Origin: Nitrospira japonica
GTDB lineage: Bacteria; Nitrospirota; Thermodesulfovibrionia; Thermodesulfovibrionales; DYHX01
Length of the DNA: 41,777 nucleotides
Reading direction: 5' to 3'
NCBI GenBank assembly: GCA_020723925.1
Contig: DYHX01000008.1
Location: forward strand, 1 to 41,777
Shown here: positions 32,881 to 41,241 of the stretch, piece by piece
Position numbering within the stretch: position 1 is the stretch's first letter
How the letters are laid out: each line of letters opens with the position of its first letter
Position numbers and translations under genes: made by a program
The notes under the pieces: generated by a model
What the model saw: only the letters and a program-made list of their open reading frames with translations
Databases searched by the model: none
What the model was told of the DNA's origin: nothing

Positions 32881-32949
32881 TAGTTATGAGTTCTAAGTTA
32901 TGGAGTTCAGGAGTTATGTGAGTTTTTCTCAACTCTCAACTCTCAACTG
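32881..32949. repeat. AGTTATGAG low-complexity repeat
   Basis: It contains GTTCAGGAGTTATGTGAG-TTTTTCTCAACTCT (32905-32936), nearly repeated at 40791-40821. GAGTT and AACTC stretches allow a weak hairpin. It lies upstream of the lipoprotein gene. Confidence 0.65.
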
Positions 32950-32956
32950 TCTTTAC

Positions 32957-33050
<94 letters not shown>

Positions 33051-33105
33051 ATGAGCATGTTAATATTACCAGCTTAAAATTAGATTTGTAAAGGCATGAG
33101 GGGAA

Positions 33106-33507
33106 TTACCAGCCCTCAAATCCCCTCTTCTGAGACCAGACCTTCCCGTTAGAAGGGTCGTAGGCATAAGGCATGTCAAAAGGGTCGAGTATATTCATAT
33201 CTTTATCCATGGAGTATGGCTCAAGATATTTACCCCTTATGACACCATCTTTATAGGGCATTATAAACTCTGCTGTAATCAGCTCTTTAAGGTCCTTTGG
33301 ATACCTGCCCTTTGTTATCTTGAACAGTAGGATTGACTGCCTGAGATTTAAAAGTTCTGCATGAAGCGCTGTCTTCTTCGCCTCCCATATTACCCTCTGA
33401 TAGCGGTCCACCGCCACCGCTATTAGACCACTTATGACTATAATGACTATTAGAGTCTCAACGATTCCGTAGCCACTGTTACATCTGTTTGCTCTTGTAA
33501 TCTTCAA
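33106..33507 (-). CDS. Type II secretion / type IV pseudopilin-like protein
   Basis: 133 residues. A prepilin-like N-terminus SGYGIVETLIVIIVISGLIA would be cleaved after Gly12, giving Tyr at +1 and the key Glu at +5, followed by a single hydrophobic helix. The soluble part contains RYPKDLKELI and DPFDMPYAYDP, which resemble the GspG-type pseudopilin core. No secretion genes adjoin it. The start overlaps the iscU stop by 29 bases. Confidence 0.75.
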   Translation of the reverse strand: MKITRANRCNSGYGIVETLIVIIVISGLIAVAVDRYQRVIWEAKKTALHAELLNLRQSILLFKITKGRYPKDLKELITAEFIMPYKDGVIRGKYLEPYSMDKDMNILDPFDMPYAYDPSNGKVWSQKRGFEGW

Positions 33508-33847
33508 TGGCTTTTTTCAAGGCATCAGCCCCAAGGTTTGAACAATGCATCTTCTGAGGTGGAAGCCCTCCAAGTTCATTCGCAACAGTCTCTTTTGAGA
33601 TAGAGAGTGCTTCTTCGAGGGTTTTGCCCTTAACCATCTCCGTGACCATGCTCGACACAGCAATTGCAGCGCCGCAACCGAACGTCTTGAATTTTGCATC
33701 AACAATCCTTCCATCTTTAACCTTGATAGAAATCTTCATAACATCACCACATGTAGGGTTGCCTTCTGTGCCAACACCGTCAGCATCAGGCATCTCACCA
33801 ACATTCCTGGGGTTTGTAAAATGGTCCATTACTTTTTCGGAATACAT
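33479..33847 (-). CDS. iscU: Iron-sulfur cluster scaffold protein IscU
   Basis: 122 residues, the IscU/NifU-N fold on which [2Fe-2S] clusters are built. All ligands are visible: Cys33 and Asp35 (PTCGDVM), Cys58 (FGCGAAI) and Cys102 (MHCSNLG). The usual LPPVK motif reads LPPQK here. It overlaps the IscS-like gene by 53 bases, so the partners are tightly coupled. Confidence 0.95.
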   Translation of the reverse strand: MYSEKVMDHFTNPRNVGEMPDADGVGTEGNPTCGDVMKISIKVKDGRIVDAKFKTFGCGAAIAVSSMVTEMVKGKTLEEALSISKETVANELGGLPPQKMHCSNLGADALKKAIEDYKSKQM

Positions 33848-35027
33848 TGTCCACCTTCCTCCACACTCCCCAGCCTTTAGCGTAGGGAGAAATTTCTCTT
33901 AATCTTGTTATAACCTGCAGAAATTCATTAAGCAGATACTTGATATCATCATCTGAGTTGTCGGTACCAAGTGTGAAAACTATGGAACCCTGTGCAAGGC
34001 TTGCAGGAATACCCATGGCTAAAAGAACCGGTGATGCCTTCAATGCCTTTGATGAACAGGCTGAACCACTCGCCGAGTATATCCCCCTTGCTGCAAGCAG
34101 GAGCAACATCGCCTCACCCTCTATATACTCAACACAAAAGCTCGCATGTCCGGGCAGCCTGTCTGTCGGATGCCCTGTGAGATAAACATTCTCGACCTTA
34201 AGTATTCCATCTACAAGCCTGTCTCTTAATTTTTTAACGCTCCCCATCCTTGCACTCAGCTCCGCCTTTGCAAGCTCTGCCGCCTTTCCCATCCCAACAA
34301 TTGCAGGCACATTCTCTGTCCCTGCCCTTCTTCCATTTTCCTGTATCCCACCATAGATTAGTGGAACAATCCTCAATCCTTCCCTGACGTATAATGCACC
34401 AGCGCCTTTTGGCCCGTAGAATTGATGTGCTGCCATGCTCAGGAGGTCAACATTGAGTTCTTTCACATCCACAGAAATGTTGCCTGCTGCTGCGACTGCA
34501 TCTGTATGAAAAATTATCCCCTTCTCCTTTGCAACCATTGCTATCTCTTTTATAGGCTCTATGATTCCGACCTCGCTGCTGGCATGGATTATAGATATCA
34601 GCGTTGTCTCCTTAGTTATAGACTTCTTTACTATATCAGGATCAATCAGACCGTATTTATCCACAGGTAGATATGTGACCGCGAACCCCATCTTCTCAAG
34701 AAACCTTGCTGAATTCAGGATTGAGTGATGCTCCATCTTTGATACAATTATGTGCTTGCCTTCGTTCTGTCTTGCCAGAGCAATCCCGCGCAGGGCAAAA
34801 TTATTTGCCTCTGCACCGCTCGATGTAAAAATAATCTCAGAGGGCTTTGCATTTATAAGCGAGGCAACCTGAGTCCTCGCATTCTCGATGGCCATCTTTG
34901 CCCTGATACCGAGATCATAGACACTCATAGGATTTCCAAAGTCCTCTTTTAAAAAGGGAATCATCGCATCAAACACCTGAGGATGCAGTGGATTTGTTGC
35001 AGCATGGTCAAAATAACACTTTCTCAT
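33795..35027 (-). CDS. IscS/NifS-like protein lacking the PLP lysine
   Basis: 410 residues with the class V aminotransferase/cysteine desulfurase fold. It keeps His101, Asp176, His201 and the sulfur-accepting loop SASGSACSS (Cys324), plus a long C-terminal tail. The PLP lysine (E. coli IscS Lys206) is Gln202 in MAAHQFYGPKG. Equivalents of Thr76, Asn155 and Gln183 are Ala72, Ser151 and Ala179. Normal cysteine desulfurase chemistry should therefore fail. An Archaeoglobus fulgidus IscS without this lysine is known. It may act as a scaffold or persulfide carrier for IscU, using sulfide from elsewhere (inference). It overlaps iscU by 53 bases and follows a TusA-like gene. Confidence 0.88.
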   Translation of the reverse strand: MRKCYFDHAATNPLHPQVFDAMIPFLKEDFGNPMSVYDLGIRAKMAIENARTQVASLINAKPSEIIFTSSGAEANNFALRGIALARQNEGKHIIVSKMEHHSILNSARFLEKMGFAVTYLPVDKYGLIDPDIVKKSITKETTLISIIHASSEVGIIEPIKEIAMVAKEKGIIFHTDAVAAAGNISVDVKELNVDLLSMAAHQFYGPKGAGALYVREGLRIVPLIYGGIQENGRRAGTENVPAIVGMGKAAELAKAELSARMGSVKKLRDRLVDGILKVENVYLTGHPTDRLPGHASFCVEYIEGEAMLLLLAARGIYSASGSACSSKALKASPVLLAMGIPASLAQGSIVFTLGTDNSDDDIKYLLNEFLQVITRLREISPYAKGWGVWRKVDNVFRKSNGPFYKPQECW

Positions 35028-35030
35028 ATC

Positions 35031-35288
35031 CTACCTCGCTGTTTTTCTTATATAAAACTTATAGTAATCCCCTGAGTCCTCAAGGCCGAGGAACTCATTC
35101 CCGGTCTTTGCACACCATCCAGGAATATCCTCAAGGGCTCCATCATAGTCGGTAAGAATTTCGAGTATCTGCCCCTCATCAAGTTCTTTCAGCTTCTCCT
35201 CGAGTTTCAGCAGATGCATCGGACACATCATATAAACGATGTCTGTAGTTACATCTGCCTTTACATTCTCAATAAATTTCATATACAA
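35031..35288 (-). CDS. TusA/SirA-family sulfur-carrier-like protein
   Basis: 85 residues with the beta-alpha-beta-alpha-beta TusA pattern: the N-terminal Cys motif CPMHLLKLEEKL, then ILTDYDGALEDIPGWCAKTG, then a C-terminal YKFYIRK strand. The canonical CPxP has become CPMH (Cys22, His25), so the persulfide Cys remains but the second Pro is lost. It ends 3 bases before the IscS-like gene, so sulfur relay within this operon is likely (inference). Confidence 0.85.
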   Translation of the reverse strand: MYMKFIENVKADVTTDIVYMMCPMHLLKLEEKLKELDEGQILEILTDYDGALEDIPGWCAKTGNEFLGLEDSGDYYKFYIRKTAR

Positions 35289-35335
35289 GATTTATAACTC
35301 CTGGAGTTTCCTTAATTTTTATTATCAATATCCTT

Positions 35336-35354
35336 ACGAGGCGAGACGCCTCGT
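35336..35354. repeat. Small palindrome with CGAGACG core
   Basis: ACGAGGCG-AGA-CGCCTCGT, perfect 8-bp arms. The core CGAGACG is shared with GGACAGCCG-AGA-CGGCTGTCC inside the element at 22496-22649. It lies between iscR and the TusA-like gene. Confidence 0.75.
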
Positions 35355-35359
35355 CCATC

Positions 35360-35833
35360 TTAAACAGAAAATAGGTCAGGCATCTGTGCTGACTTTTTGA
35401 CTGATCTGCCTGACTGTTTACCCAGATGTTGTCCATCGATAAGGTCTTTCAGTGTTATAGTGTCGAGAAATGCCTCTATCTTTTCTCCAAGCGACTTCCA
35501 TAATAAATGGGTAACACATCCATCCACTCTTACACAGCCCTCTTCAGGGTCAAGACATGATGTTATGGCTACAGGGCCTTCGAGTTCTTTTAGTATCGAG
35601 CCTATGCTTATGTCGCCCGGTTTTCTGCTCAACACATAGCCGCCGCCCGGCCCCTTTACACTCGTTATAAGTCCGGCCCTTCTAAGCCTGTTAAGTATCT
35701 GTTCAAGATAGGCGACAGAAACGGCCTGTTTTATTGATATCTCCCTTATGGTAATAGGTCCATCCGGATAGCCCATTGCTATCTCGAACATCGCCCTGAC
35801 CCCATACTGTCCCTTTGTTGATAGCCTTAACAT
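35360..35833 (-). CDS. iscR: Rrf2-family regulator IscR
   Basis: 157 residues: winged helix-turn-helix (1-75, LSTKGQYGVRAMFEIA, SVAYLEQILNRLRRAGLI) and the [2Fe-2S] ligand pattern Cys93-X6-Cys100-X5-Cys106-X2-His109, identical in spacing to E. coli IscR. It should sense cluster supply and repress this operon when loaded. It is the first gene of iscR-tusA-iscS-iscU. Its promoter carries a matching operator. Confidence 0.95.
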   Translation of the reverse strand: MLRLSTKGQYGVRAMFEIAMGYPDGPITIREISIKQAVSVAYLEQILNRLRRAGLITSVKGPGGGYVLSRKPGDISIGSILKELEGPVAITSCLDPEEGCVRVDGCVTHLLWKSLGEKIEAFLDTITLKDLIDGQHLGKQSGRSVKKSAQMPDLFSV

Positions 35834-35839
35834 AAAATA

Positions 35840-35872
35840 AATTTAGAATACTTTAGTAATTTTGTCAAGTAT
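35840..35872 (-). promoter_or_regulatory. iscR promoter with IscR type-1-like operator
   Basis: On the minus strand TTGACA (35868-35863), a 17-bp spacer and TAAATT (35845-35840). The 25-bp site at 35872-35848 reads ATACTTGAC-N7-CTAAAGTAT. It matches the length and outer half-sites of the type-1 IscR consensus and covers the -35 box. Confidence 0.65.
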
Positions 35873-35894
35873 TATTTTTAAAAATTTAGGCATT

Positions 35895-36707
35895 TTAAGG
35901 GGAAAGAACGACTTCTACTCTGTCACCAATATTTATATTGAATGTTGAGGATGCGTTTCCTCTGTATATAAAGAGTTCTACGTATCCGAAGCTGTTGATT
36001 AAGGAATACAGTCCCTTGTCTTCTGCCTGCGAATAATAATCTACAAACGGAATCTGTTTGCCCTTAAGGACAACTTTCAGTTTTCCCTCTATTGTTGATC
36101 TCTCGAGTTTGCTTATATCCTCACTTTTGATATTTGTTATTGCATTGCCAAACCGGTCTGTATAGAGTACTTCACCTTCGAGCGTATTTCGAGTTGGCAA
36201 AGCGGGGGTTGGAATAGAAAGGCTTACATAATCATCTATATGGTCTCCGAAGTTTGTGATCGACACCCCTTTTGTAAGCCATGCCGCTGTAGGGGCAAAG
36301 ATATCCCTGCCATGGAAGGTGGATCCTTTTGACTGAATGAAATAGTGCCCTGCCGTGATATTGATAACTTCCATGGTCTCGCTCCCTGAGTTATAGACCA
36401 TCGAGAAGACACCGTTATCAGGACCTATAAAATAGTGGTGGTCTGTTACAACAAGTATAGGTCTTCTGCCTGAACCAACACCCGGGTCAACAACAACGAC
36501 ATGAATCGTCTTGGGCGGGAAATAACTGAAGCTCATACCTATGGTTAAGGCTGCCTCTCTTATGTTATGGGGACTTACATCATGTGTTATATCCACTATC
36601 TTTGCCAGTGGGTTTATCTTCAGTACCACTCCCTTCATTATTCCAACAAAGGGGTCTTTATAACCAAAGTCTGTTGTAAGGGTTATTATTGGTGGTGTAT
36701 TCAGCAC
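35895..36707 (-). CDS. SAM hydrolase (SAM hydroxide adenosyltransferase, DUF62 family)
   Basis: 270 residues of the SAM hydrolase / fluorinase superfamily. The family splits SAM with water into adenosine and methionine. The N-terminal [17 protein letters not shown] and [14 protein letters not shown] motifs are intact, and the C-terminal beta-domain is complete. The start is GTG at 36707, overlapping the pyrD stop. Physiological purpose is unclear; proposed roles include removing damaged SAM. It is in an operon with pyrD and pyrK. Confidence 0.9.
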   Translation of the reverse strand: MLNTPPIITLTTDFGYKDPFVGIMKGVVLKINPLAKIVDITHDVSPHNIREAALTIGMSFSYFPPKTIHVVVVDPGVGSGRRPILVVTDHHYFIGPDNGVFSMVYNSGSETMEVINITAGHYFIQSKGSTFHGRDIFAPTAAWLTKGVSITNFGDHIDDYVSLSIPTPALPTRNTLEGEVLYTDRFGNAITNIKSEDISKLERSTIEGKLKVVLKGKQIPFVDYYSQAEDKGLYSLINSFGYVELFIYRGNASSTFNINIGDRVEVVLSP

Positions 36708-37609
36708 CTGAGTGCACCTATTAATTCTTTAACATCCACTATACTATTTTCTTTCATAAATGATTCTATACCATGGATTATATCAATCGTTACTGTGGGA
36801 TTAACAAAATTTGCAGTCCCAGCTGCAACTGCTGTGGCACCTGCAAGCATAAATTCTATGGCGTCTTCAGCCTTCATTATACCACCCATCCCGATTATCG
36901 GGATTTTAACTGCCCTGTATGCCTCATAGACCATCCTCACAGCAATTGGTTTTATGGTAGGCCCTGAAAGGCCACCTGTCATGTTTGCAAGCCTTGGCCT
37001 TCTTGTCTTTATATCTATGGACATGCCAGTAATCGTGTTTATCATTGATACTGCATCGGCCCCAGCATCTTCTGCCACCTTTGCCATAAGAGCAATATCC
37101 GTCACATTCGGGGAAAGCTTCACAATCAGAGGAAGATGCGTTGCCCTTCTTACGGCACTGACCACTTCAAAGGTTACCTTGGGGTCTGTGCCAAAGATAA
37201 TCCATCCGGCATGTTTATTAGGGCAGGAGATATTCATCTCAAGGCCGTGAATGTCCTCAATATCGCTTAATCGCTTTGCTGCCTCAGAATATTCCTCTAC
37301 TGTATCACCGAAGAAATTTGCTATCACTGGTGTGTGAAACTGCCTGAGAAATGGAAGTTTATCTTTTATAAATACTTCTATGCCTATGTTCTGAAGCCCT
37401 ATGGCATTCAGCATCCCTGCTGGCGTTTCTATAATGCGCGGCGGAGGATTTCCTTCCCTTGGGGTTAGCGAAAGCCCTTTTACAACAACTGCACCGAGCC
37501 TGTTGAGGTCAACAAATTCAGAATATTCCTCACCATAGCCAAAAGTTCCAGAGGCAGTCATGACGGGGTTTTTGAGTTTAAGTTTCCCTATGTTTACAGA
37601 TAAGTTCAT
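36701..37609 (-). CDS. pyrD: Dihydroorotate dehydrogenase class 1B, catalytic subunit
   Basis: 302 residues, FMN TIM barrel. The catalytic base is Cys129 in MNISCPN, which marks class 1 enzymes. [11 protein letters not shown] near the N-terminus, and the phosphate loop GMGGI with [16 protein letters not shown] near the C-terminus, are typical. The neighbouring pyrK makes this the NAD-linked 1B heterotetramer of pyrimidine synthesis. The gene overlaps the SAM hydrolase gene by 7 bases. Confidence 0.96.
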   Translation of the reverse strand: MNLSVNIGKLKLKNPVMTASGTFGYGEEYSEFVDLNRLGAVVVKGLSLTPREGNPPPRIIETPAGMLNAIGLQNIGIEVFIKDKLPFLRQFHTPVIANFFGDTVEEYSEAAKRLSDIEDIHGLEMNISCPNKHAGWIIFGTDPKVTFEVVSAVRRATHLPLIVKLSPNVTDIALMAKVAEDAGADAVSMINTITGMSIDIKTRRPRLANMTGGLSGPTIKPIAVRMVYEAYRAVKIPIIGMGGIMKAEDAIEFMLAGATAVAAGTANFVNPTVTIDIIHGIESFMKENSIVDVKELIGALRC

Positions 37610-37618
37610 ATTTATACC

Positions 37619-37667
37619 GTAATGAGTTATGCGTTAAGCGTAATTTGATTTTCCATTTACGCATTAC
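37619..37667. repeat. GTAATG...CATTAC imperfect inverted repeat
   Basis: In the 76-bp gap between pyrK and pyrD, GTAATGAGTTATGCGTTA is loosely inverted by TTTACGCATTAC. It is low-complexity DNA of the kind seen at 32881-32949. It may slow or partly stop transcription between the two subunits. Confidence 0.45.
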
Positions 37668-37685
37668 AAATTTTAATGAATAGTA

Positions 37686-38468
37686 TTACCAAACAATCTC
37701 CTCTATCGGGAATACAGGCCCCTCCTTGCATACCCTCTTATATCCTTCTCTTGTCTTCACAACACATCCAAGACACGCACCAACACCACATGCCATATTC
37801 TCTTCGAGAGAGACATAGCCGTTCAATCCTTTATCTATTGCAATCCTTGATACAGCCTCAAGCATGGGTTTTGGCCCGCATGCATAAATTGAGTAGCCGC
37901 AGGCTTTAGCCTGCGTGACTGGGGAGGGGTGAGTCAAAAAATCATTTAAAACATCCGCGATGGTTCCCTTTCTTCCAGATGAGCCATCATCAGTGCTAAT
38001 GAAAAGTTCTTCGGCCAACCCTTTAAGTTCGTTGAGCATCAAAAGCTCATCTCTGTTTCTTGCTCCATAGAACATATACGATTCCCCGCTCAGCTTTTCT
38101 GCAAGAGAGAATACTGATGCAATTCCTATCCCTCCTGCGACAATCAATGGTATCTGTCCTTTGTCAGGCAGTGGATAGGAATTTCCGAGAGGGCCTAGTA
38201 CATCTATAACCACACCTTCTTTCATATCCCTCATCAGTAGCGTCCCCCTACCCTTTATCCTATAGAGTATCTGAAAGCCGTCTGAATTTTTTCTGAATAC
38301 ACTGAAAGGTCTTTTAAGTAATGGGTCATATTCGCCACCAATCCCAATCATATAAAATTGTCCCGGTTCAGGTTCTCTGGATGGCTTTAAAGGTTTTAAA
38401 CCGAGAATGTTATAGCTTTTATCTACAGGTCGGTTTTCTTTTATCTCTGCCCTGAAGTATCTACTCAA
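37686..38468 (-). CDS. pyrK: Dihydroorotate dehydrogenase electron transfer subunit
   Basis: PyrK passes electrons from PyrD to NAD+ through FAD and a [2Fe-2S] cluster. 260 residues: FAD motif RPFSVFR (53-59), NAD domain with AGGIGIASVFSLAEKL, and cluster ligands Cys227, Cys232, Cys235 and Cys247. The start is TTG at 38468, overlapping the greA stop by 8 bases. Residues 185-193 (TQAKACGYS), just before IYACGPKPML, are encoded by a dispersed palindrome and look like an insertion in a loop. Confidence 0.94.
   Translation of the reverse strand: MSRYFRAEIKENRPVDKSYNILGLKPLKPSREPEPGQFYMIGIGGEYDPLLKRPFSVFRKNSDGFQILYRIKGRGTLLMRDMKEGVVIDVLGPLGNSYPLPDKGQIPLIVAGGIGIASVFSLAEKLSGESYMFYGARNRDELLMLNELKGLAEELFISTDDGSSGRKGTIADVLNDFLTHPSPVTQAKACGYSIYACGPKPMLEAVSRIAIDKGLNGYVSLEENMACGVGACLGCVVKTREGYKRVCKEGPVFPIEEIVW
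37893..37915. repeat. Palindrome in frame within pyrK
   Basis: GTAGC, then CGCAGGC-TTTA-GCCTGCG. It matches the intergenic copy at 12929-12951 in reverse complement at 21 of 23 bases. Confidence 0.8.
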
Positions 38469-38934
38469 AGCTTATCTCTAAGATCTCATACTCCATAAGC
38501 CTGGCAGGAGCTTTGATTTGCACCGTATCACCAATTCCCTTCCCAATGAGGGCCTTACCAACAGGGGAGCTTATGGATATTTTCCCATTCTTCACATCCG
38601 CCTCATCTGGACCAACAAGGGTAAAGACATATTCCTCATCAGCAGCTAAATCAAGAACCTTCACCTTTGCACCAAAGGCAACATTGGACTGATTTATCTT
38701 TGATGGGTCTATCACATGGGCCAGTGCAAGCTTTGCCTGGAGTTCCTGAATCTTTCCCTCTATGAAGGACTGCCTCTCCTTTGCAGCGTGATATTCGGCA
38801 TTCTCTGAAAGGTCACCATGGGCACGGGCCTCTGCTATGGCCTGTATGTTTTTAGGCCTTTCGACTTTCAGAAGCCTCTCAAGCTCTTCCTGAAGCTTCT
38901 GATAGCCATTTGGCGTCATTGGTACTCTCTGCAT
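38461..38934 (-). CDS. greA: Transcription elongation factor GreA
   Basis: GreA enters the RNA polymerase secondary channel and stimulates cleavage of backtracked RNA. 157 residues: N-terminal coiled-coil finger (GYQKLQEELERLLKVERP, then acidic tip near SENAEYH), and a C-terminal FKBP-like domain (VGKALIGKGIGDTVQIKAP). ATG at 38934 gives MQRVPMTPNG; a TTG one codon upstream is also possible, and GGAGG lies 11 bases before the ATG. It is probably the first gene of greA-pyrK-pyrD-SAM hydrolase. Confidence 0.95.
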   Translation of the reverse strand: MQRVPMTPNGYQKLQEELERLLKVERPKNIQAIAEARAHGDLSENAEYHAAKERQSFIEGKIQELQAKLALAHVIDPSKINQSNVAFGAKVKVLDLAADEEYVFTLVGPDEADVKNGKISISSPVGKALIGKGIGDTVQIKAPARLMEYEILEISFE

Positions 38935-39017
38935 CAAATTACTTGCCTCCTTGAGATAGATTAATTTAACACTTTTCCTCTCAATTTTTCAAAGCCCCTT
39001 TGTGAAAACCTTACTCC

Positions 39018-39046
39018 CCTTGACTAATCCCACTCTATGCTTTAGT
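39018..39046 (+). promoter_or_regulatory. Candidate sigma-70 promoter for proS
   Basis: TTGACT (about 39018), a 17-bp spacer and TAGTCT (about 39041-39046), roughly 30 bases before the start codon. The -10 is weak (3-4 of 6). Confidence 0.35.
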
Positions 39047-39075
39047 CTAACTCATTATTTTTAATGGAGGAAGGC

Positions 39076-40764
39076 ATGCGTTTTTCAAAGATGTTTATAC
39101 CCACATTAAGGGAAAACCCTGCAGATGCAGAGGCAATAAGTCATAAGCTGATGCTGAGGGCAGGGTATGTCAGACAGCTTGCTGCTGGTCTCTATATATT
39201 TCTACCTTTAGGCTGGAGAGTGCTCAATAAGATCAATAACATATTAAAAGAAGAGATGGAGGGCATAGGGGCTCAGGAAATCTCGATGCCATTGCTTCAT
39301 CCTGCAGAGGTATGGCAGCAGACAGGAAGGTGGTTTGAGATAAAAGAGGAGATGTTCAGGTTAAAGGACAGAAGTGGACGTGACATGTGCCTTGGCATGA
39401 CCCATGAGGAGATAATGACATGGCTTGCATCAAGGGAAATCCGCTCATACAGGGGCCTTCCACAGATATGGTATCAGATACAGACAAAACTGAGGGATGA
39501 GGCAAGACCAAAGAGCGGTGTCCTACGCACAAGAGAGTTTATCATGAAGGATAGCTATAGCTTTGATGCCTCTGAAGATGGGCTTGAAAGGAGCTATCAG
39601 CTCCATGCAGAGGCGTATCACAGGATATTTAAGCGCTGTGGCCTGAAATTCTATCAGGTCGAATCAGACCCTGGAATGATGGGCGGTGCTACTGCCCATG
39701 AATTCATGGCACCAAGCCCTGCAGGAGAGGATGAGGTTGCACTCTGCGAAAAATGCGGATATTCAGCCAATGTGGAGCTTGCAAAGTCGGTCTCTCCAGC
39801 GGTTGAATTTGAGGACTGGCCATTCGAAGGAGTGCATACGCCAGAGAAGAGGACGGTTCAGGAAGTCTCGGAGTTCTTAAGAATAAAACCGCCTTATTTC
39901 ATTAAAAGCCTTCTGCTTATGGCAACAAAGGGGCCCGTCCTTGCACTGATAAGGGGAGACCAGGAATTGCATGAAAAGAAGATGCAGAGAATAATAGGCC
40001 CATTCAGGACAGCCTTAAAGGACGAGATAAAGTCAATTCTTGGTGTTGAGGCCGGGTTCATCGGACCAGTGGGGCATAGAATTGAGATAATAGCCGATAT
40101 AAACCTTAAAAATGGGGTCTATATAAGCGGTGCAAACAGAGAGGATTATCATGCAAAGGGAATAAGGCCAGGCGTGCATTTCGAGGCAGAGTGGCATGAT
40201 ATACATATTGCAAAAGAAGGTGATGGGTGCCCGAACTGCGGTGCAAAATTAAGGATTGAGAGGGTCATCGAGATTGGTAACATCTTTAAGCTCGGCACAA
40301 AATACTCTGTGCCTTTAAAGGCATTCTACCTTGATGAAAACGGACAGGAAAAACCGATCGTTATGGGAAGCTATGGCATTGGCCCCGCAAGGATTGCAGC
40401 AGCAGCCATTGAGCAGAACAATGACAAGGATGGAATTATCTGGCCAAAGAGCATTGCGCCGTTTGATGCTGAACTCATACCCTTAAATATGAAGGATGCA
40501 AAGACAACAGGGGTGGCTGAAGAACTCTACAGGAAACTCATAGCAGAGGGTATCGAGGTTTTAATGGACGACAGAGATGAACGCGCTGGAGTAAAATTTA
40601 AAGATGCAGACCTAATCGGTATTCCAACACAGGTTATCATAGGCGAAAAAAACCTTAAAGAAGGACTAATAGAGATTAAGGACAGGAGGACAAAAGAGGC
40701 AGCGAAGGTAAGGGTCGAGGAAGTGGTTAGGAATTTCCCGGGCAAGAGAAAAGTTAGAAGTTAG
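39076..40764 (+). CDS. proS: Prolyl-tRNA synthetase, bacterial type
   Basis: A class II synthetase that charges tRNA-Pro. 562 residues from ATG 39076 (MRFSKMFIPTLRENPADAEA), 5 bases after GGAGG; an upstream ATG at 39064 overlaps that site and is less likely. Motif 2 (TKLRDEARPKSGVLRTREF), an inserted YbaK-like editing domain (about 225-400), motif 3 (VMGSYGIGPARIAAAAIEQ) and the C-terminal anticodon-binding domain are all present. Confidence 0.97.
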   Translation: MRFSKMFIPTLRENPADAEAISHKLMLRAGYVRQLAAGLYIFLPLGWRVLNKINNILKEEMEGIGAQEISMPLLHPAEVWQQTGRWFEIKEEMFRLKDRSGRDMCLGMTHEEIMTWLASREIRSYRGLPQIWYQIQTKLRDEARPKSGVLRTREFIMKDSYSFDASEDGLERSYQLHAEAYHRIFKRCGLKFYQVESDPGMMGGATAHEFMAPSPAGEDEVALCEKCGYSANVELAKSVSPAVEFEDWPFEGVHTPEKRTVQEVSEFLRIKPPYFIKSLLLMATKGPVLALIRGDQELHEKKMQRIIGPFRTALKDEIKSILGVEAGFIGPVGHRIEIIADINLKNGVYISGANREDYHAKGIRPGVHFEAEWHDIHIAKEGDGCPNCGAKLRIERVIEIGNIFKLGTKYSVPLKAFYLDENGQEKPIVMGSYGIGPARIAAAAIEQNNDKDGIIWPKSIAPFDAELIPLNMKDAKTTGVAEELYRKLIAEGIEVLMDDRDERAGVKFKDADLIGIPTQVIIGEKNLKEGLIEIKDRRTKEAAKVRVEEVVRNFPGKRKVRS

Positions 40765-40845
40765 AAGTGAAAAGTTATGTGAGTTTAGGGGTTCAGGAGT
40801 TATGGAGTTTTTCTCAACTCTTACCTCTTACTAAGGAGTTCATTA
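40751..40845. repeat. AGTTATG low-complexity repeat
   Basis: AAGTTAGAAGTTAGAAGTG begins it. Bases 40791-40821 repeat 32905-32936 with small gaps. It follows the proS stop directly. Confidence 0.6.
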
Positions 40846-40860
40846 GTAAGACAACATGAC

Positions 40861-40971
40861 TGTCATTCCCGCGAAAGCGGGAATCCAGAAAGACACTGGA
40901 TTCCCCCGTATCAAGTACGGGGCAGGCTCAGTCAAGCCCTGTACTGAACTTGATTCAGGAACGGAATGACA
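40861..40971. repeat. 111-bp inverted-repeat element, TGTCATTCC ends
   Basis: TGTCATTCC (40861-40869) and GGAATGACA (40963-40971) are exact inverted ends, with an inner CCCGCGAAAGCGGG hairpin and CCCCGTATC-AAG-TACGGGG. It resembles the widespread TGTCATTCCCGCG palindromes of bacterial genomes. With 40751-40845 it fills the proS-rpsU gap. Confidence 0.8.
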
Positions 40972-41031
40972 AAAGTTGGATGATATGTATTCTTACTTAT
41001 GAACCTCTTAGTAACTAAAAATTGCAGTAGA

Positions 41032-41238
41032 TTATTGCCCAGTTTTTTCTCTTCTTGGGCCCCTCATTGCCTTGCGCCGTTTTTTCTGGGCTTCGGCCTG
41101 TTTGCGTTTTCTTTTGACAGAAGGCTTTTCATATGAACGTCTCTGCTTGAGTTCTTTCATCAGGCCATCTTTAGATATTTTGAGCTTGAGTGCCTTCAGG
41201 GCTTTTTCGAGCTGCCTTTCCTGAACCTTGACCTCCAA
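41032..41238 (-). CDS. rpsU: Small ribosomal subunit protein bS21
   Basis: 68 residues, very basic: MEVKVQERQLEKALKALKLK, then a KQRRSYEKPSVKRKRKQ centre and Arg/Lys-rich tail. This is the bS21 pattern. Start is TTG at 41238, 3 bases after the RRM gene stop, behind AGGAG. bS21 sits near the anti-Shine-Dalgarno helix of 16S rRNA and aids initiation. Confidence 0.93.
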   Translation of the reverse strand: MEVKVQERQLEKALKALKLKISKDGLMKELKQRRSYEKPSVKRKRKQAEAQKKRRKAMRGPRREKTGQ

Positions 41239-41241
41239 GGG

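Noticed and set aside
33479-33507. Frameshift joining iscU and the pseudopilin gene
   Set aside because: Both proteins have complete, family-like ends; the 29-base overlap is an ordinary gene overlap.
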